Positions 1-7,404 of a DNA stretch of 64,000 nucleotides are shown here, in pieces (the stretch's first letter is position 1; every line of letters starts with the position of its first letter). The stretch is taken from contig CAVZMF010000010.1 of assembly GCA_963776375.1 (NCBI GenBank), positions 70,599-134,598 on the forward strand, read 5' to 3'. The notes under the pieces are model-generated. The model was given only the letters and a program-made list of their open reading frames with translations. It did not search any database and had not been told where the DNA came from. Source of the stretch: PALSA-612 sp963776375. GTDB lineage: Bacteria > Actinomycetota > Thermoleophilia > Gaiellales > Gaiellaceae. The translations under genes and the position numbers were made by a program.

Positions 1-31
1 CCCGGTGATCTTCTCGCTCGGATAGTCGAGC

Positions 32-520
32 GTGGATCTGTCCAGCACGACTGCGGGGTGGATCGCGATCGGAGCCGTGGTCGCGGTCGTGGTGCTGGCC
101 GTGCTCGTCGTCCTCGTGTGGCTCGACCTGCGGAAGGGCCGGGCGGAGCGACAGAGCGTCCTCGGCGACTCGAGCGGAAGGCGCGATCTCGTCGACTTCG
201 CGATCACGCTGCAGGGGCGGGTCGACGACCTGCACCGAGCCGTCGACGAGATCGCCGCGGCGGTGGCGCGCGTCGACCGGCGGATGGACGCGACGATCGC
301 CCGCACGGCGATCGTTCGCTACGACGCGTACGAGTCGGCCGGCGGCCGCCAGTCGGCGTCGGTCGCGCTGCTCGACGCGAACCGCTCCGGCGTCGTCGTG
401 AGCGCGATCCAGGGCCGCGACTATGCCCGCGTGTACGTGAAGGAGCTCGACCAGGGCAAGGCGTCGGTGGCGCTGTCGCCCGAGGAGCAGCAGGCGGTCG
501 AGCGCGCGATGGCCAGATGA
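32..520 (+). CDS. DUF4446 family membrane-anchored protein
   Basis: The 162-residue product has one N-terminal membrane segment (about residues 9-30, rich in V/A/L) followed by a basic stretch LDLRKGR. A short coiled-coil-like helix (about 55-85) leads into the conserved DUF4446 core, with VRYDAYESAGG, ASVALLDANRSGVV, GRDYARVYVKEL and a final LSPEEQQAV. These motifs identify the family well, but no biochemical role is known for it. The start is GTG at 32, close to the window edge; no clear Shine-Dalgarno is visible. The stop lies 7 bases before the left end of an IS1595 element, so the original downstream context has been interrupted. Confidence 0.85.
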   Translation: MDLSSTTAGWIAIGAVVAVVVLAVLVVLVWLDLRKGRAERQSVLGDSSGRRDLVDFAITLQGRVDDLHRAVDEIAAAVARVDRRMDATIARTAIVRYDAYESAGGRQSASVALLDANRSGVVVSAIQGRDYARVYVKELDQGKASVALSPEEQQAVERAMAR

Positions 521-526
521 GCATGG

Positions 527-1557
527 GGGAAACGGCCGTTCATGCTTATCCGCTCTGCTCCGCGAGGCCGTTTGGCGGCTGGCGGCGGGTGATCTGGCGG
601 TATGGGGTGGGCTGGTGGACGGTGCCGAGTCCCAGGAGCGTTTGGAAGCCGGCGAGAGGCGTGCGGCGGCGATTGTGGCGGAAGACGAACTCGTTTAGGT
701 AGACGTGGAGGTGCTTGGGCGAGACGCCGTGGTGGGTGCCCTGCAGCCAGGTCTTGAGGTTGGAGAGCGCGCGGTGTGCGCGCGGCAGCACCCATTGGCG
801 GTCGGGAAAGCGCTCGTGCTGGATGTGTGGCCGGTGGTCGAAGCCGGCGGCGCGCAAGCCGGTGTAGCCGGCCCAGCCGTCGGTGTGCACGATCGTGCCG
901 GCGGCCGCGTTCGAGCGGACGAAGGAGGTGAGCGAGTGCGCGGAGGGATCGGGCAGCAACTGCAGCCGCAGACGCCCCGAGCCGTTGCCGCGCACCTCGA
1001 CCGCGACCCCGACGAGCGGCTTGCCGTCGCGCTGGCGGCGGCCGCGGAGATCGGTGTCGCGGCCGCCCAGGTAGCCCTCGTCGACCTCGACCTCCTGGGT
1101 GAGCGGCTCTCGCTCCGGTGCGACCATCGCACGTCGCAGCTTGTGCAGGAGCGTCCACGCGGTCTCGTAGCGCGAGATGCCGAGCTGGCGTTGCAGCTGC
1201 AAGGCTGAGACCCCAGGCCCGTGCGTCGCGACCAAGTAGGCGGCCCAGAACCACAGCGTCAACGGCAGCCGCGTCTTATGCATCACCGTTCCCGCCGTCA
1301 CCGACGTCTGCCGGCCGCAACCCCGGCACTGCCATAGGTGCCGGCGATGCTCGACACCGATGTCGCCACCGCCACAGACCGGGCAGCGGAACCCCTCCGG
1401 CCAACGCGACGCAAACAGATACGCCCGGCATGCTGCTTCGTCCGGAAACCGACGCTGGAACTCAATCACCGAACGCGGAAAGTCCGGACGCAGCACGCCA
1501 CGAAGCTACGAACCGTCCCGGACGGAGCTAACCGGATAAGCATGACAGCCGTTTCCC
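527..1557. mobile_element. IS1595-family insertion sequence
   Basis: An insertion sequence of about 1.03 kb is bounded by imperfect terminal inverted repeats. The left end (527-552) begins GGGAAACGGCCGTTCATGC and the right end (1533-1557), read in reverse, begins GGGAAACGGCTGTCATGC. The pair differs by one substitution and one extra base over about 26 positions. It contains a single transposase gene whose TAA stop (546-548) lies inside the left repeat. An 8-bp target duplication, expected for this family, is not visible with these ends (GAGCATGG versus TCTTCCCA). The outermost GGGAAAC part also resembles the genome's own terminator hairpins, so the true ends may be nearer 541 and 1544. Confidence 0.8.
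546..1496 (-). CDS. IS1595-family transposase
   Basis: This is the DDE transposase that moves the surrounding element by cut-and-paste or related chemistry. An N-terminal zinc ribbon is seen as CPVCGGG (about residues 38-44) and CRGCGRQ (about 57-63), followed by the TAGTVMHKTRLPL segment and a helical region. The catalytic core shows VEVDEGYLGGR (first Asp), IVHTDGWAGYTGL (second Asp) and a C-terminal HVYLNEFVFRHNRR block with the third acidic/Asn residue. Length (316 aa) is normal for the family and there is no frameshift, so the enzyme could be active. The start is GTG at 1496. It is transcribed opposite to both flanking genes. Confidence 0.9.
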   Translation of the reverse strand: MLRPDFPRSVIEFQRRFPDEAACRAYLFASRWPEGFRCPVCGGGDIGVEHRRHLWQCRGCGRQTSVTAGTVMHKTRLPLTLWFWAAYLVATHGPGVSALQLQRQLGISRYETAWTLLHKLRRAMVAPEREPLTQEVEVDEGYLGGRDTDLRGRRQRDGKPLVGVAVEVRGNGSGRLRLQLLPDPSAHSLTSFVRSNAAAGTIVHTDGWAGYTGLRAAGFDHRPHIQHERFPDRQWVLPRAHRALSNLKTWLQGTHHGVSPKHLHVYLNEFVFRHNRRRTPLAGFQTLLGLGTVHQPTPYRQITRRQPPNGLAEQSG

Positions 1558-1697
1558 TCTTCCCACTGTCATCGCGCCCACAGCCGCCCGAGCTACGCCC
1601 GAGCGCGGCTCGGGCTTCGCGCCGGCTCGCAGCGGTACCCGAAGGGAAGGCGGACCGTGACGGTCTTGACGGGTGCCGTTGCTACTTTTCCCGCGGG

Positions 1698-2210
1698 GTG
1701 CAGCAGGTTCTCGTTCTGAACGCGAGTTTCGAGCCGCTCAACGTGTGTTCCGTGCGGCGTGCCCACGTGCTCGTCTACAAGGGGAAGGCCGAGGTCGTCG
1801 AAGGGCTGGAGAAGCCGTTGCGATCGGCCACGGCCAGCTTCGTCTGGCCCTGCGTGATCCGGCTGAGCTCGTACGTTCGCGTTCCGCGGGCTGCGCAGCG
1901 GAAGATCTCGCGGCGCGCGCTCTTCGCCCGTGACGCCTGGACGTGCGTCTACTGCGGCGCCAAGGACGTGCGGCTGACACTCGACCACGTCGTCCCGCGG
2001 AGCCGCGGCGGCGACTCCGTCTGGGAAAACGTCGTCACCTCCTGCGCTCCGTGCAACCTGCGCAAGGGGAACCGGCTCCTGGACGAGCTCTCGATGGCGC
2101 TCCGCAAGCCGCCTCGGCCCCCGGCGCCCGCGCTCTTCATTCGCCTCGCGGCGCCGACGATCCCGAGCCGCTGGCGCGCCTACCTCGAGCCGTACGGCGC
2201 CGCGGCGTAA
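1698..2210 (+). CDS. HNH endonuclease family protein
   Basis: About 170 residues with a C-terminal HNH nuclease domain. The N-terminal part starts QQVLVLNASFEPLNVCSVRR, typical of the stand-alone actinobacterial HNH proteins. The nuclease fold shows the zinc knuckle CVYCGAK, the catalytic LDHVVPRSRGGD, and WENVVTSCAPCNLRKGN with the second Cys pair and the terminal His/Asn-Lys region. The reading frame is open far upstream into the IS element, but family similarity begins at the GTG at 1698, so I chose that start; no strong ribosome site precedes it. Proteins of this type are widespread and of uncertain biological role, perhaps DNA repair or restriction of foreign DNA. Confidence 0.8.
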   Translation: MQQVLVLNASFEPLNVCSVRRAHVLVYKGKAEVVEGLEKPLRSATASFVWPCVIRLSSYVRVPRAAQRKISRRALFARDAWTCVYCGAKDVRLTLDHVVPRSRGGDSVWENVVTSCAPCNLRKGNRLLDELSMALRKPPRPPAPALFIRLAAPTIPSRWRAYLEPYGAAA

Positions 2211-2271
2211 CGCCGTTGTGACGCTGCGTCGCTCTGCGGCGTACTGAGGGCGTCAACTCAAGGAGGCTCCC

Positions 2272-2985
2272 ATGAAGCTGCTTCGCATCGCCGCAATCTG
2301 TGCCGGCATCGCCGGAGTCGTCGCGTTCGTCGGAGTCGGGCTGCCCGCGTCCGCCCGGAGCGATTCGACGCCTTCGGCGCCCGCGCACTCGATCACCGTG
2401 TCCGGGACCGGTGCGGTGAAGGTGACCCCGAACCAGGCCGGCTTCACCTTCGGCGTGTCCTCGAACGCCAAGACGGCCGCGCAGGCGCTCGCGGCCAACT
2501 CGACGGCGATGCGGAAGCTGATCGATGCGCTCGAGGCCGCCGGCATCCCTTCCGACTCGCTCCAGACCGCGTACGTGTCTCTCTCGCCGGTCATGGCCGA
2601 GAACGGGCAGGCGATCGTCGGCTACACCGCGTCGAACTCCGTCTCGGTCACGATCTCGAGCCTGGGCCGCGCCGGCGAGATCGTGGACGCCGCCGTGGCC
2701 GCGGGCGCGAACCAGGTCGGCGGGCCGAACCTGACCGTCGCCGACCAGTCCTCGCTCTACGACACGGCGCTGAAGGCCGCGGTCGCCGACGCGCGCGCGA
2801 AGGCCAAGGTGCTGGCGGACGCGTCCGGCCTCCACGTCGGCGCGGTCGCGTCCGTCGAGGAGAGCGGCGGAGTCATGCCCGTCAACTACGACGCGGCCAG
2901 GGCCGCCCCGGTGCCGGCGACCCCGATCGAGCCCGGAACACAGGAGATCACGGCGTCGGTGACGGTCGTCTTCGAGGCGAGCTAG
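2272..2985 (+). CDS. Secreted SIMPL-domain (DUF541) protein
   Basis: A 237-residue exported protein. The N-terminal signal peptide (about residues 1-29) has a Lys/Arg start, a hydrophobic core and an ASA cleavage region. The mature part is a SIMPL/DUF541 domain, recognisable from HSITVSGTGAVKVTPNQAGF, the AAQALAANSTAM helix, GYTASNSVSVTI, and the closing ITASVTVVFEAS strand. SIMPL proteins are cell-envelope proteins whose molecular function is not settled. AAGGAGG lies 7 bases before the ATG and fixes the start. The TAG stop lies in the left CTAG copy that flanks the MITE-like element described next; before that insertion the gene was probably convergent with, and overlapping, trpA. Confidence 0.85.
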   Translation: MKLLRIAAICAGIAGVVAFVGVGLPASARSDSTPSAPAHSITVSGTGAVKVTPNQAGFTFGVSSNAKTAAQALAANSTAMRKLIDALEAAGIPSDSLQTAYVSLSPVMAENGQAIVGYTASNSVSVTISSLGRAGEIVDAAVAAGANQVGGPNLTVADQSSLYDTALKAAVADARAKAKVLADASGLHVGAVASVEESGGVMPVNYDAARAAPVPATPIEPGTQEITASVTVVFEAS

Positions 2986-3265
2986 TGCCCCGTCCAGCAA
3001 TACATGCCGGCTTCTGGCCCGCGATCACGCTGCGCGCTGCCCTTCCGCTCCGGCGCTGGCAAAGCCAGCACCTCCGCTCCTGGGCCGGCTCCGTCGAGCC
3101 TACGCCGGCTGCGTCCTCAGTCGCGCCCGTAGTTACCACTACGAGCGCTCCCTGCGTCCTTGCCCATGGTTCGGGGCGCCTCGTCGGGCTTCGCCCGGCG
3201 ACGCTGCCGGAGACAGCGCTTGGTGCTCGCGACCCAGAACCTCGACGGCATTACTGGACGGGGCA
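2986..3265. mobile_element. MITE-like element with CTAG target duplication
   Basis: A 280-bp non-coding insert lies between the convergent SIMPL and trpA genes. Its ends are inverted repeats (TGCCCCGTCCAG then C/T then AAT). CTAG at 2982-2985 and 3266-3269 makes a direct duplication, and with it the perfect inverted match is 16 bp (2982-2997 against 3254-3269). The interior has no plausible gene but holds hairpins: GCTGGC-AAA-GCCAGC near 3055-3069, CGTAGT-TACC-ACTACG near 3128 and CGTCGGGC-TTC-GCCCGGCG near 3182. Element size, terminal repeats and a 4-bp duplication fit a non-autonomous transposon; CTAG/YTAR targets are typical of the IS5 group, which is an inference. Confidence 0.6.
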
Positions 3266-3964
3266 CTAGCCGAGCGCCTCCCGGAGGGAGCCGACGTACT
3301 CGCGCAGGGCGTCGGCTCCGTCCTCCGCGACCTCGACGGCGCGTGAGCCGACGACGATGCCGTCGACGAGCTCGGCCGTCTGCCGGGCGTGCTCGGGTGT
3401 GGAGATGCCGAATCCGGCGTAAAGCGGCACGTCTGTAACGCGGCGCACGCGCTCGACGAGCGCCGGGAGCTGGCCGGAGACGGCGTTGCGCGCGCCCGTC
3501 GTGCCCGTGAGGGTGACGAGGTAGAGCCAGCCGTCCGTCTGCTCGGCCGCCACGCGGAGCCTGTCGTCGGTGGACGTGGGCGCGACGAGCTGCACGCGCC
3601 GTAGCTCCGGCCGGTCGCCCGCGGGCAGGTCGGCGACGATCAGGCTCGTCGCACCGGCTTCCCGTGCGGCCTCGGGAAAGGCGTCCCAGCCGTAAGCCTC
3701 GAGGATCGACGCATACGTCATCGGCACGAGCGGCACGTCGACGCCCGCGCGTGTCTCGCGCAGGCACTCCAGGCAGGCCTCGGTGCGCATCCCCTGCGCC
3801 AGCGCCTTCTCCGCGGCGCGGCGGATGACCGGCCCGTCCGCGAGGGGATCCGAGAACGGAAAGCCGATCTCGACGAGATCGGCGCCACCGGCCGTCGCGG
3901 CCTCGGCGAGCCCGGGCGTGTCCGGCCCGGCCATCAGGTAGACGACGAGAGTCTTACCGCTCAC
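3266..3964 (-). CDS. trpA: Tryptophan synthase alpha subunit
   Basis: TrpA cleaves indole-3-glycerol phosphate to indole and glyceraldehyde 3-phosphate and passes indole through a tunnel to TrpB. The 232-residue TIM barrel shows ADLVEIGFPFSDPLADGP; Glu32 and Asp43 correspond to the two catalytic acids (Glu49 and Asp60 of the E. coli enzyme). LVPMTYASIL, LIVADLP, LVTLTGTTG and the phosphate-binding GFGIST are also present. It is about 30 residues shorter than E. coli TrpA, mostly at the N-terminus. The GTG start at 3964 overlaps the trpB stop by four bases (GTGA), which indicates translational coupling. It is the last gene of the trp operon, and its stop lies in the CTAG flanking the MITE-like element. 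Confidence 0.93.
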   Translation of the reverse strand: MSGKTLVVYLMAGPDTPGLAEAATAGGADLVEIGFPFSDPLADGPVIRRAAEKALAQGMRTEACLECLRETRAGVDVPLVPMTYASILEAYGWDAFPEAAREAGATSLIVADLPAGDRPELRRVQLVAPTSTDDRLRVAAEQTDGWLYLVTLTGTTGARNAVSGQLPALVERVRRVTDVPLYAGFGISTPEHARQTAELVDGIVVGSRAVEVAEDGADALREYVGSLREALG

Positions 3965-5079
3965 AGGTGTGCCAGGGCCTGGTCGAGGTCCTTGTCGCCC
4001 CGGCCGGAGAGGCAGACGAGGACGAGCTCGGCGTCGAGCTCCGCGGCTCGGGCGAGCGCGTGTGCCGGTTCGAGCGCGGGGATGATCCCCTCGGTCTCCG
4101 CGAGCCTCCTGAACGCCGCGAGCGCCTCGTCGTCGCTCGCGCCTATGTATTCGACGCGGCCGGAATCCCTCAGCGCCGCATGCTCCGGACCGACGCCGGG
4201 GTAGTCCAGCCCCGCGGAAATCGAGTGCGTGTCGAGGATCTGACCGTCCTCGTCCGCCAGGATCGACGAGCGGGCGCCGTGCAGGACCCCCGCCCGACCG
4301 GCACCGAGGCTCGCGGCGCCGGCTGCCTCCACGCCGACGATCCGCACGTCCGCATCGTCGAGGAAGCCCGCGAACATGCCGATCGCGTTCGAGCCGCCGC
4401 CGACGCAGGCGATGACCACCTCCGGCAGCCGCTCCTCCGCCTTCAGGATCTGCTCTCGCGCCTCGTGGCCGATCACCGATTGCAGCTCGCGCACGAGCTC
4501 GGGGTACGGGTGTGGCCCGACGCAGGAGCCGATCAGGTAGTGGGTCGTCTCGACGTTGGTGATCCAGTCGCGGATCGCCTCGCTGGTCGCCTCCTTGAGC
4601 GTTTTCGTCCCGAACTCGACCGGGCGGACCTCCGCGCCGAGCAGCCCCATCCGCTCGACGTTCGGCCGCTGGCGGCGCATGTCCTCGGCGCCCATGTACA
4701 CGACGCACTCGAGCCCGAAGCGAGCGCACACCGTGGCCGTGGCAACGCCGTGCTGGCCGGCGCCCGTCTCGGCCACGATCCGCTGCTTCCCGAGGCGCTG
4801 AGCCAGGACGGCCTGGCCGAGAGCGTTGTTGAGCTTGTGCGCCCCCGTGTGCAGCAGGTCCTCGCGCTTGAGGTAGATCCGCTTGCCGGGGGCGAACCGT
4901 TCCGCAAGCGTGAGCGGTGTCGGCCGCCCCGCGTACTCCCGGCCGAGGCGGTCGAGCTCCGCGGCGAACGCTGGATCCTGCCGGGCCTCCGCCCAGCCCG
5001 CCTCGAGCTCGTCGAGCGCGGGAATGAGCGTCTCCGGGACGTAGCGGCCCCCATACCCGGCGTAGACGCCGCTCGTCAC
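3961..5079 (-). CDS. trpB: Tryptophan synthase beta subunit
   Basis: TrpB is the PLP enzyme that joins indole and serine to give L-tryptophan. The 372-residue sequence opens with SGVYAGYGGRYVPETL, carries the PLP lysine in HTGAHKLNNALGQ (Lys82), the phosphate-binding glycine loop in CVGGGSNAIG, the ETGAGQHGVATAT loop and the C-terminal CLSGRGDKD cofactor motif. This is the TrpB1 type that partners TrpA. The start is GTG at 5079 and overlaps the stop of trpCF by four bases; the stop in turn overlaps trpA. It lies in the trpE-G-D-CF-B-A operon under the attenuator upstream of trpE. Confidence 0.95.
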   Translation of the reverse strand: MTSGVYAGYGGRYVPETLIPALDELEAGWAEARQDPAFAAELDRLGREYAGRPTPLTLAERFAPGKRIYLKREDLLHTGAHKLNNALGQAVLAQRLGKQRIVAETGAGQHGVATATVCARFGLECVVYMGAEDMRRQRPNVERMGLLGAEVRPVEFGTKTLKEATSEAIRDWITNVETTHYLIGSCVGPHPYPELVRELQSVIGHEAREQILKAEERLPEVVIACVGGGSNAIGMFAGFLDDADVRIVGVEAAGAASLGAGRAGVLHGARSSILADEDGQILDTHSISAGLDYPGVGPEHAALRDSGRVEYIGASDDEALAAFRRLAETEGIIPALEPAHALARAAELDAELVLVCLSGRGDKDLDQALAHL

Positions 5080-6233
5080 CGTGCCGCCTCCACGAACGCG
5101 CGTACCCGCTCGTGATCCTTGATCCCCGGCTCGACCTCGAGGCTCGAGCTCGCGTCGACCGCCCACGGCTGCACCGCGTCGATCGCCTCGCGCACGTTCT
5201 CCGGCCCGAGCCCGCCGGCGAGGACAACGCGGCCCTTCGTCGCCCGCGCGCGGTCGAAGTGCGTGTCGTCCCGCGACTGCCACGGGAGGTCGACGACGGT
5301 CGCGACCCGTTCCCCGAGGCGGAGCAGCGCGGCATCCCGGCCCCTCACCTTGCCTTCCTCCTCGGAGTAGAGCTGGACGAGGTCGGTCTCGGCCTCGGCC
5401 TCGCGGCCGACGAGCACCGTCACGGGCAGCACGCCGTCCGGCACCGGCAGCACGTGCGCGGCGCGGCGCGGGCTCGCGTCGACGAGGATGAAGCCGCACA
5501 GATCGGCACCGGCGTCGACCGAGGCGGCCACGTCCTCCTCCAGCGTGAGGCCGCAGACCTTGACGAGCGGCCGGGAAACGAGCTCCCGCAAGCGGGCGGG
5601 GGGGTCGGGCGCGCGCATGAGTGCGGTTCCGACCAGCACAGCGTCGGCGCCGGCGAGCTCCGCCTCAGCGCCGTGGGCGCGCGAGTGGACGGCGCTCTCG
5701 GCGATGACGACGCGGTCGCGCGGCGCCTGCGCGACGAGCTCGAGCTGGACGCTGCGGTCGATCGCAAAGGTCGAGAGATCGCGTGCGTTGATGCCGATCG
5801 GGTCGGCGCCGAGCTTCGTGGCGCGCTCGAGCTCGTCCGAATCGTGGGCCTCGACGAGCGTGTCCAGGCCGAGCGCGTCGGCGTGGGCCATGAGCGCCGC
5901 GGCCCGGCGGTCGTCGAGATCGCGCAGGATCAGGAGCGCCGCGTCGGCGCCGGCTGCCTTCAACTCGTCGAGCTGGGCCTCGTGGGTGAAGAACCCCTTC
6001 GCGAGCAGCGGCAGCGAGGCGGCGTCGCGGGCGGCGTGGAGGTCGTCAACCGAGCCCGCGAAGCGCTCGTCGACGAGGATCGACACCGCTGCCGCGCCCG
6101 CCTGCTCGAACGCGACGGCGAGCGCTGCCGGGTTGGCATCGGGCCGGAGGTCGCCGGCGGAGGGCGACCGGCGCTTGACCTCGGCGATGGCCGCCAGGCC
6201 GGGCGCCGCCAGGGCATCGCGAAACCGTCCCAT
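5076..6233 (-). CDS. trpCF: Bifunctional indole-3-glycerol-phosphate synthase / phosphoribosylanthranilate isomerase
   Basis: One 385-residue chain carries two TIM barrels for consecutive steps of tryptophan synthesis. Residues 1 to about 225 are TrpC (IGPS): IAEVKRRSPSAGDLRPD, LAKGFFTH, LLILRDL, GINARDLSTF and VIAESAVHS with catalytic Lys and Glu residues. From about residue 230 the TrpF part begins with PLVKVCGLTLEEDV (catalytic Cys) and continues through CGFILVDASPR, PWQSRDDTHFD, VVLAGGLGPENV and WAVDASSSLEVEPGIKD (catalytic Asp). The order TrpC-TrpF is that of the enterobacterial fusion. I chose ATG 6233 because homology starts there; the frame stays open upstream through a dispersed repeat. 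The gene overlaps trpB by four bases. Confidence 0.92.
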   Translation of the reverse strand: MGRFRDALAAPGLAAIAEVKRRSPSAGDLRPDANPAALAVAFEQAGAAAVSILVDERFAGSVDDLHAARDAASLPLLAKGFFTHEAQLDELKAAGADAALLILRDLDDRRAAALMAHADALGLDTLVEAHDSDELERATKLGADPIGINARDLSTFAIDRSVQLELVAQAPRDRVVIAESAVHSRAHGAEAELAGADAVLVGTALMRAPDPPARLRELVSRPLVKVCGLTLEEDVAASVDAGADLCGFILVDASPRRAAHVLPVPDGVLPVTVLVGREAEAETDLVQLYSEEEGKVRGRDAALLRLGERVATVVDLPWQSRDDTHFDRARATKGRVVLAGGLGPENVREAIDAVQPWAVDASSSLEVEPGIKDHERVRAFVEAAR

Positions 6234-6243
6234 CAGACCAGGT

Positions 6244-6351
6244 CCCTTCGGTCCCCCACCCAACAAGGGCGGGGCGCTGTCCCACCGCCCTCGCCGAGGA
6301 CGGTACCGCCGAAGTTGTGCCATGTCAGTGACGCGTTCGTGACTTTGGCGC
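6244..6351 (-). repeat. Dispersed intergenic repeat B, copy 1 (before trpCF)
   Basis: About 105 bases between trpD and trpCF match 31208-31307 (before thrC) at roughly 85 percent identity. The most constant parts, read on the plus strand, are GGTCCCCCACCCA, CCGCCCTCGCCGAGGACG, CGCCGAAGT followed by GTGCC, and TGTCAGTGACGCGTTCGTG. On the mRNA strand it ends with a CCCCGCCC/GGGUGGGG hairpin about 25-30 bases before the start codon of the next gene. It is the only gap in an otherwise fully overlapping trp operon. It may be a structured RNA element, an internal promoter or a small mobile repeat; the sequence alone does not decide. Confidence 0.65.
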
Positions 6352-6378
6352 GCGAAACGGTGACGATTCTGCGGCGGG

Positions 6379-7404
6379 TCACGCCGGCACCTCCCCCGCG
6401 CGTGAGAAGGCGACGAGCCGGTCGAGGCGCTCGCTTGCAGCACCCGAGTCCACTGCGGCCCGGGCCAGCTCCAGCCCCTCCCGGAGGTCGTCGGCGTGCC
6501 CGGCGGCAGCGATCGCGCCCGCGGCGTTGAGCAGGATCGCATCGCGGTGCGCGCCCGGCGCGCCTGCGAGCACGTTGCGGATCGCCTCCGCGTTCTCTTC
6601 CGGTGAGCCGCCGCGCAGCTCCTCGGGCGCGCCGGGCTCGATGCCGAGCGCCTGCGGATCGATCGTGCGCTCGCGAATGCCTCCGTCCACGACCTCGCAC
6701 AGCTGGTTCGGCCCGCACGGCGACAGCTCGTCGATGCCGCCCGCGCCGTGGACGACGAACGCGCGCCGTGTGCCGAGTTGCGCGAGCACCTCGGCGATCG
6801 TTCGCACGAGCTCGGGCGAGTAGACGCCGACGATCTGTGCTCGCGCGCCGGCGGGGTTCGTCAGCGGTCCGAGCACGTTGAAGACCGTCCGCGTCGCCAG
6901 CTCCTTGCGCACCGCGGCAGCGTGACGCATGGCCGGGTGGTGGGCCGGCGCGAAGAGAAAGCCGAAGCCGAGCTCGTCGATCGACCGGGCGATCCGCTCC
7001 GGCGGCTGCTCGAGCTCGAACCCGAGCGCCTCCAGAACGTCCGCCGAGCCCGAGGCCGACGAGACCGCCCGGTTGCCGTGCTTGGCCACGCCCGAGCCGG
7101 CCGCGGCCGCCACGAGCGCCGCCGCTGTGGAGATGTTCAGCGTCCGTGCGCCGTCGCCTCCCGTCCCTGCCGTGTCGACGAGGTCGTCGCGCTGCGGCCG
7201 CACCGCCAGCACGTGCGCGCGCATCGCGTCGGCACAGCCGGCGATCTCGTCCGCCGTCTCGCCTTTCGCTCGCAGCGCCACGAGCAATCCCGCGATCTGC
7301 GCGGGAGTGGCCTCGCCGCGCATGATCGTGCTCATTGCCTCGCAGGCCTCGGCGCGGCTCAGGTCATGGCCGTCGAGGACGCGGTTGAGGCCCGCCTGGA
7401 TCAT
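6379..7404 (-). CDS. trpD: Anthranilate phosphoribosyltransferase
   Basis: TrpD transfers the phosphoribosyl group of PRPP to anthranilate. The 341-residue protein has the N-terminal helical region (LSRAEACEAMSTIMRGEATP, with AQIAGLLVALRAKGET), the PRPP-binding glycine motif DTAGTGGDGARTLNIST, KHGNRAVSSASGSADVLEALG, and FLFAPAHHPAMRHAAAVRKE and FNVLGPLTNPAGA, all hallmarks of the family. Length is normal. The ATG at 7404 overlaps the trpG stop by four bases. About 145 bases separate its stop from trpCF, and that gap is filled by repeat B. Confidence 0.95.
   Translation of the reverse strand: MIQAGLNRVLDGHDLSRAEACEAMSTIMRGEATPAQIAGLLVALRAKGETADEIAGCADAMRAHVLAVRPQRDDLVDTAGTGGDGARTLNISTAAALVAAAAGSGVAKHGNRAVSSASGSADVLEALGFELEQPPERIARSIDELGFGFLFAPAHHPAMRHAAAVRKELATRTVFNVLGPLTNPAGARAQIVGVYSPELVRTIAEVLAQLGTRRAFVVHGAGGIDELSPCGPNQLCEVVDGGIRERTIDPQALGIEPGAPEELRGGSPEENAEAIRNVLAGAPGAHRDAILLNAAGAIAAAGHADDLREGLELARAAVDSGAASERLDRLVAFSRAGEVPA

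Noticed and set aside
1338..1697. N-terminal extension of the HNH gene into the IS element
   Set aside because: Family similarity starts at 1698, and the extension is antisense to the transposase and crosses the IS right end.
3967..6530. Long plus-strand frames opposite trpB and trpCF (382 and 472 codons)
   Set aside because: They are shadows of the high-GC coding strand with no family motifs, no ribosome sites and no continuity with neighbours.
6234..6542. Extended trpCF start through repeat B
   Set aside because: TrpC homology begins at ATG 6233; the upstream in-frame residues are a translation of the dispersed repeat and also appear before thrC.
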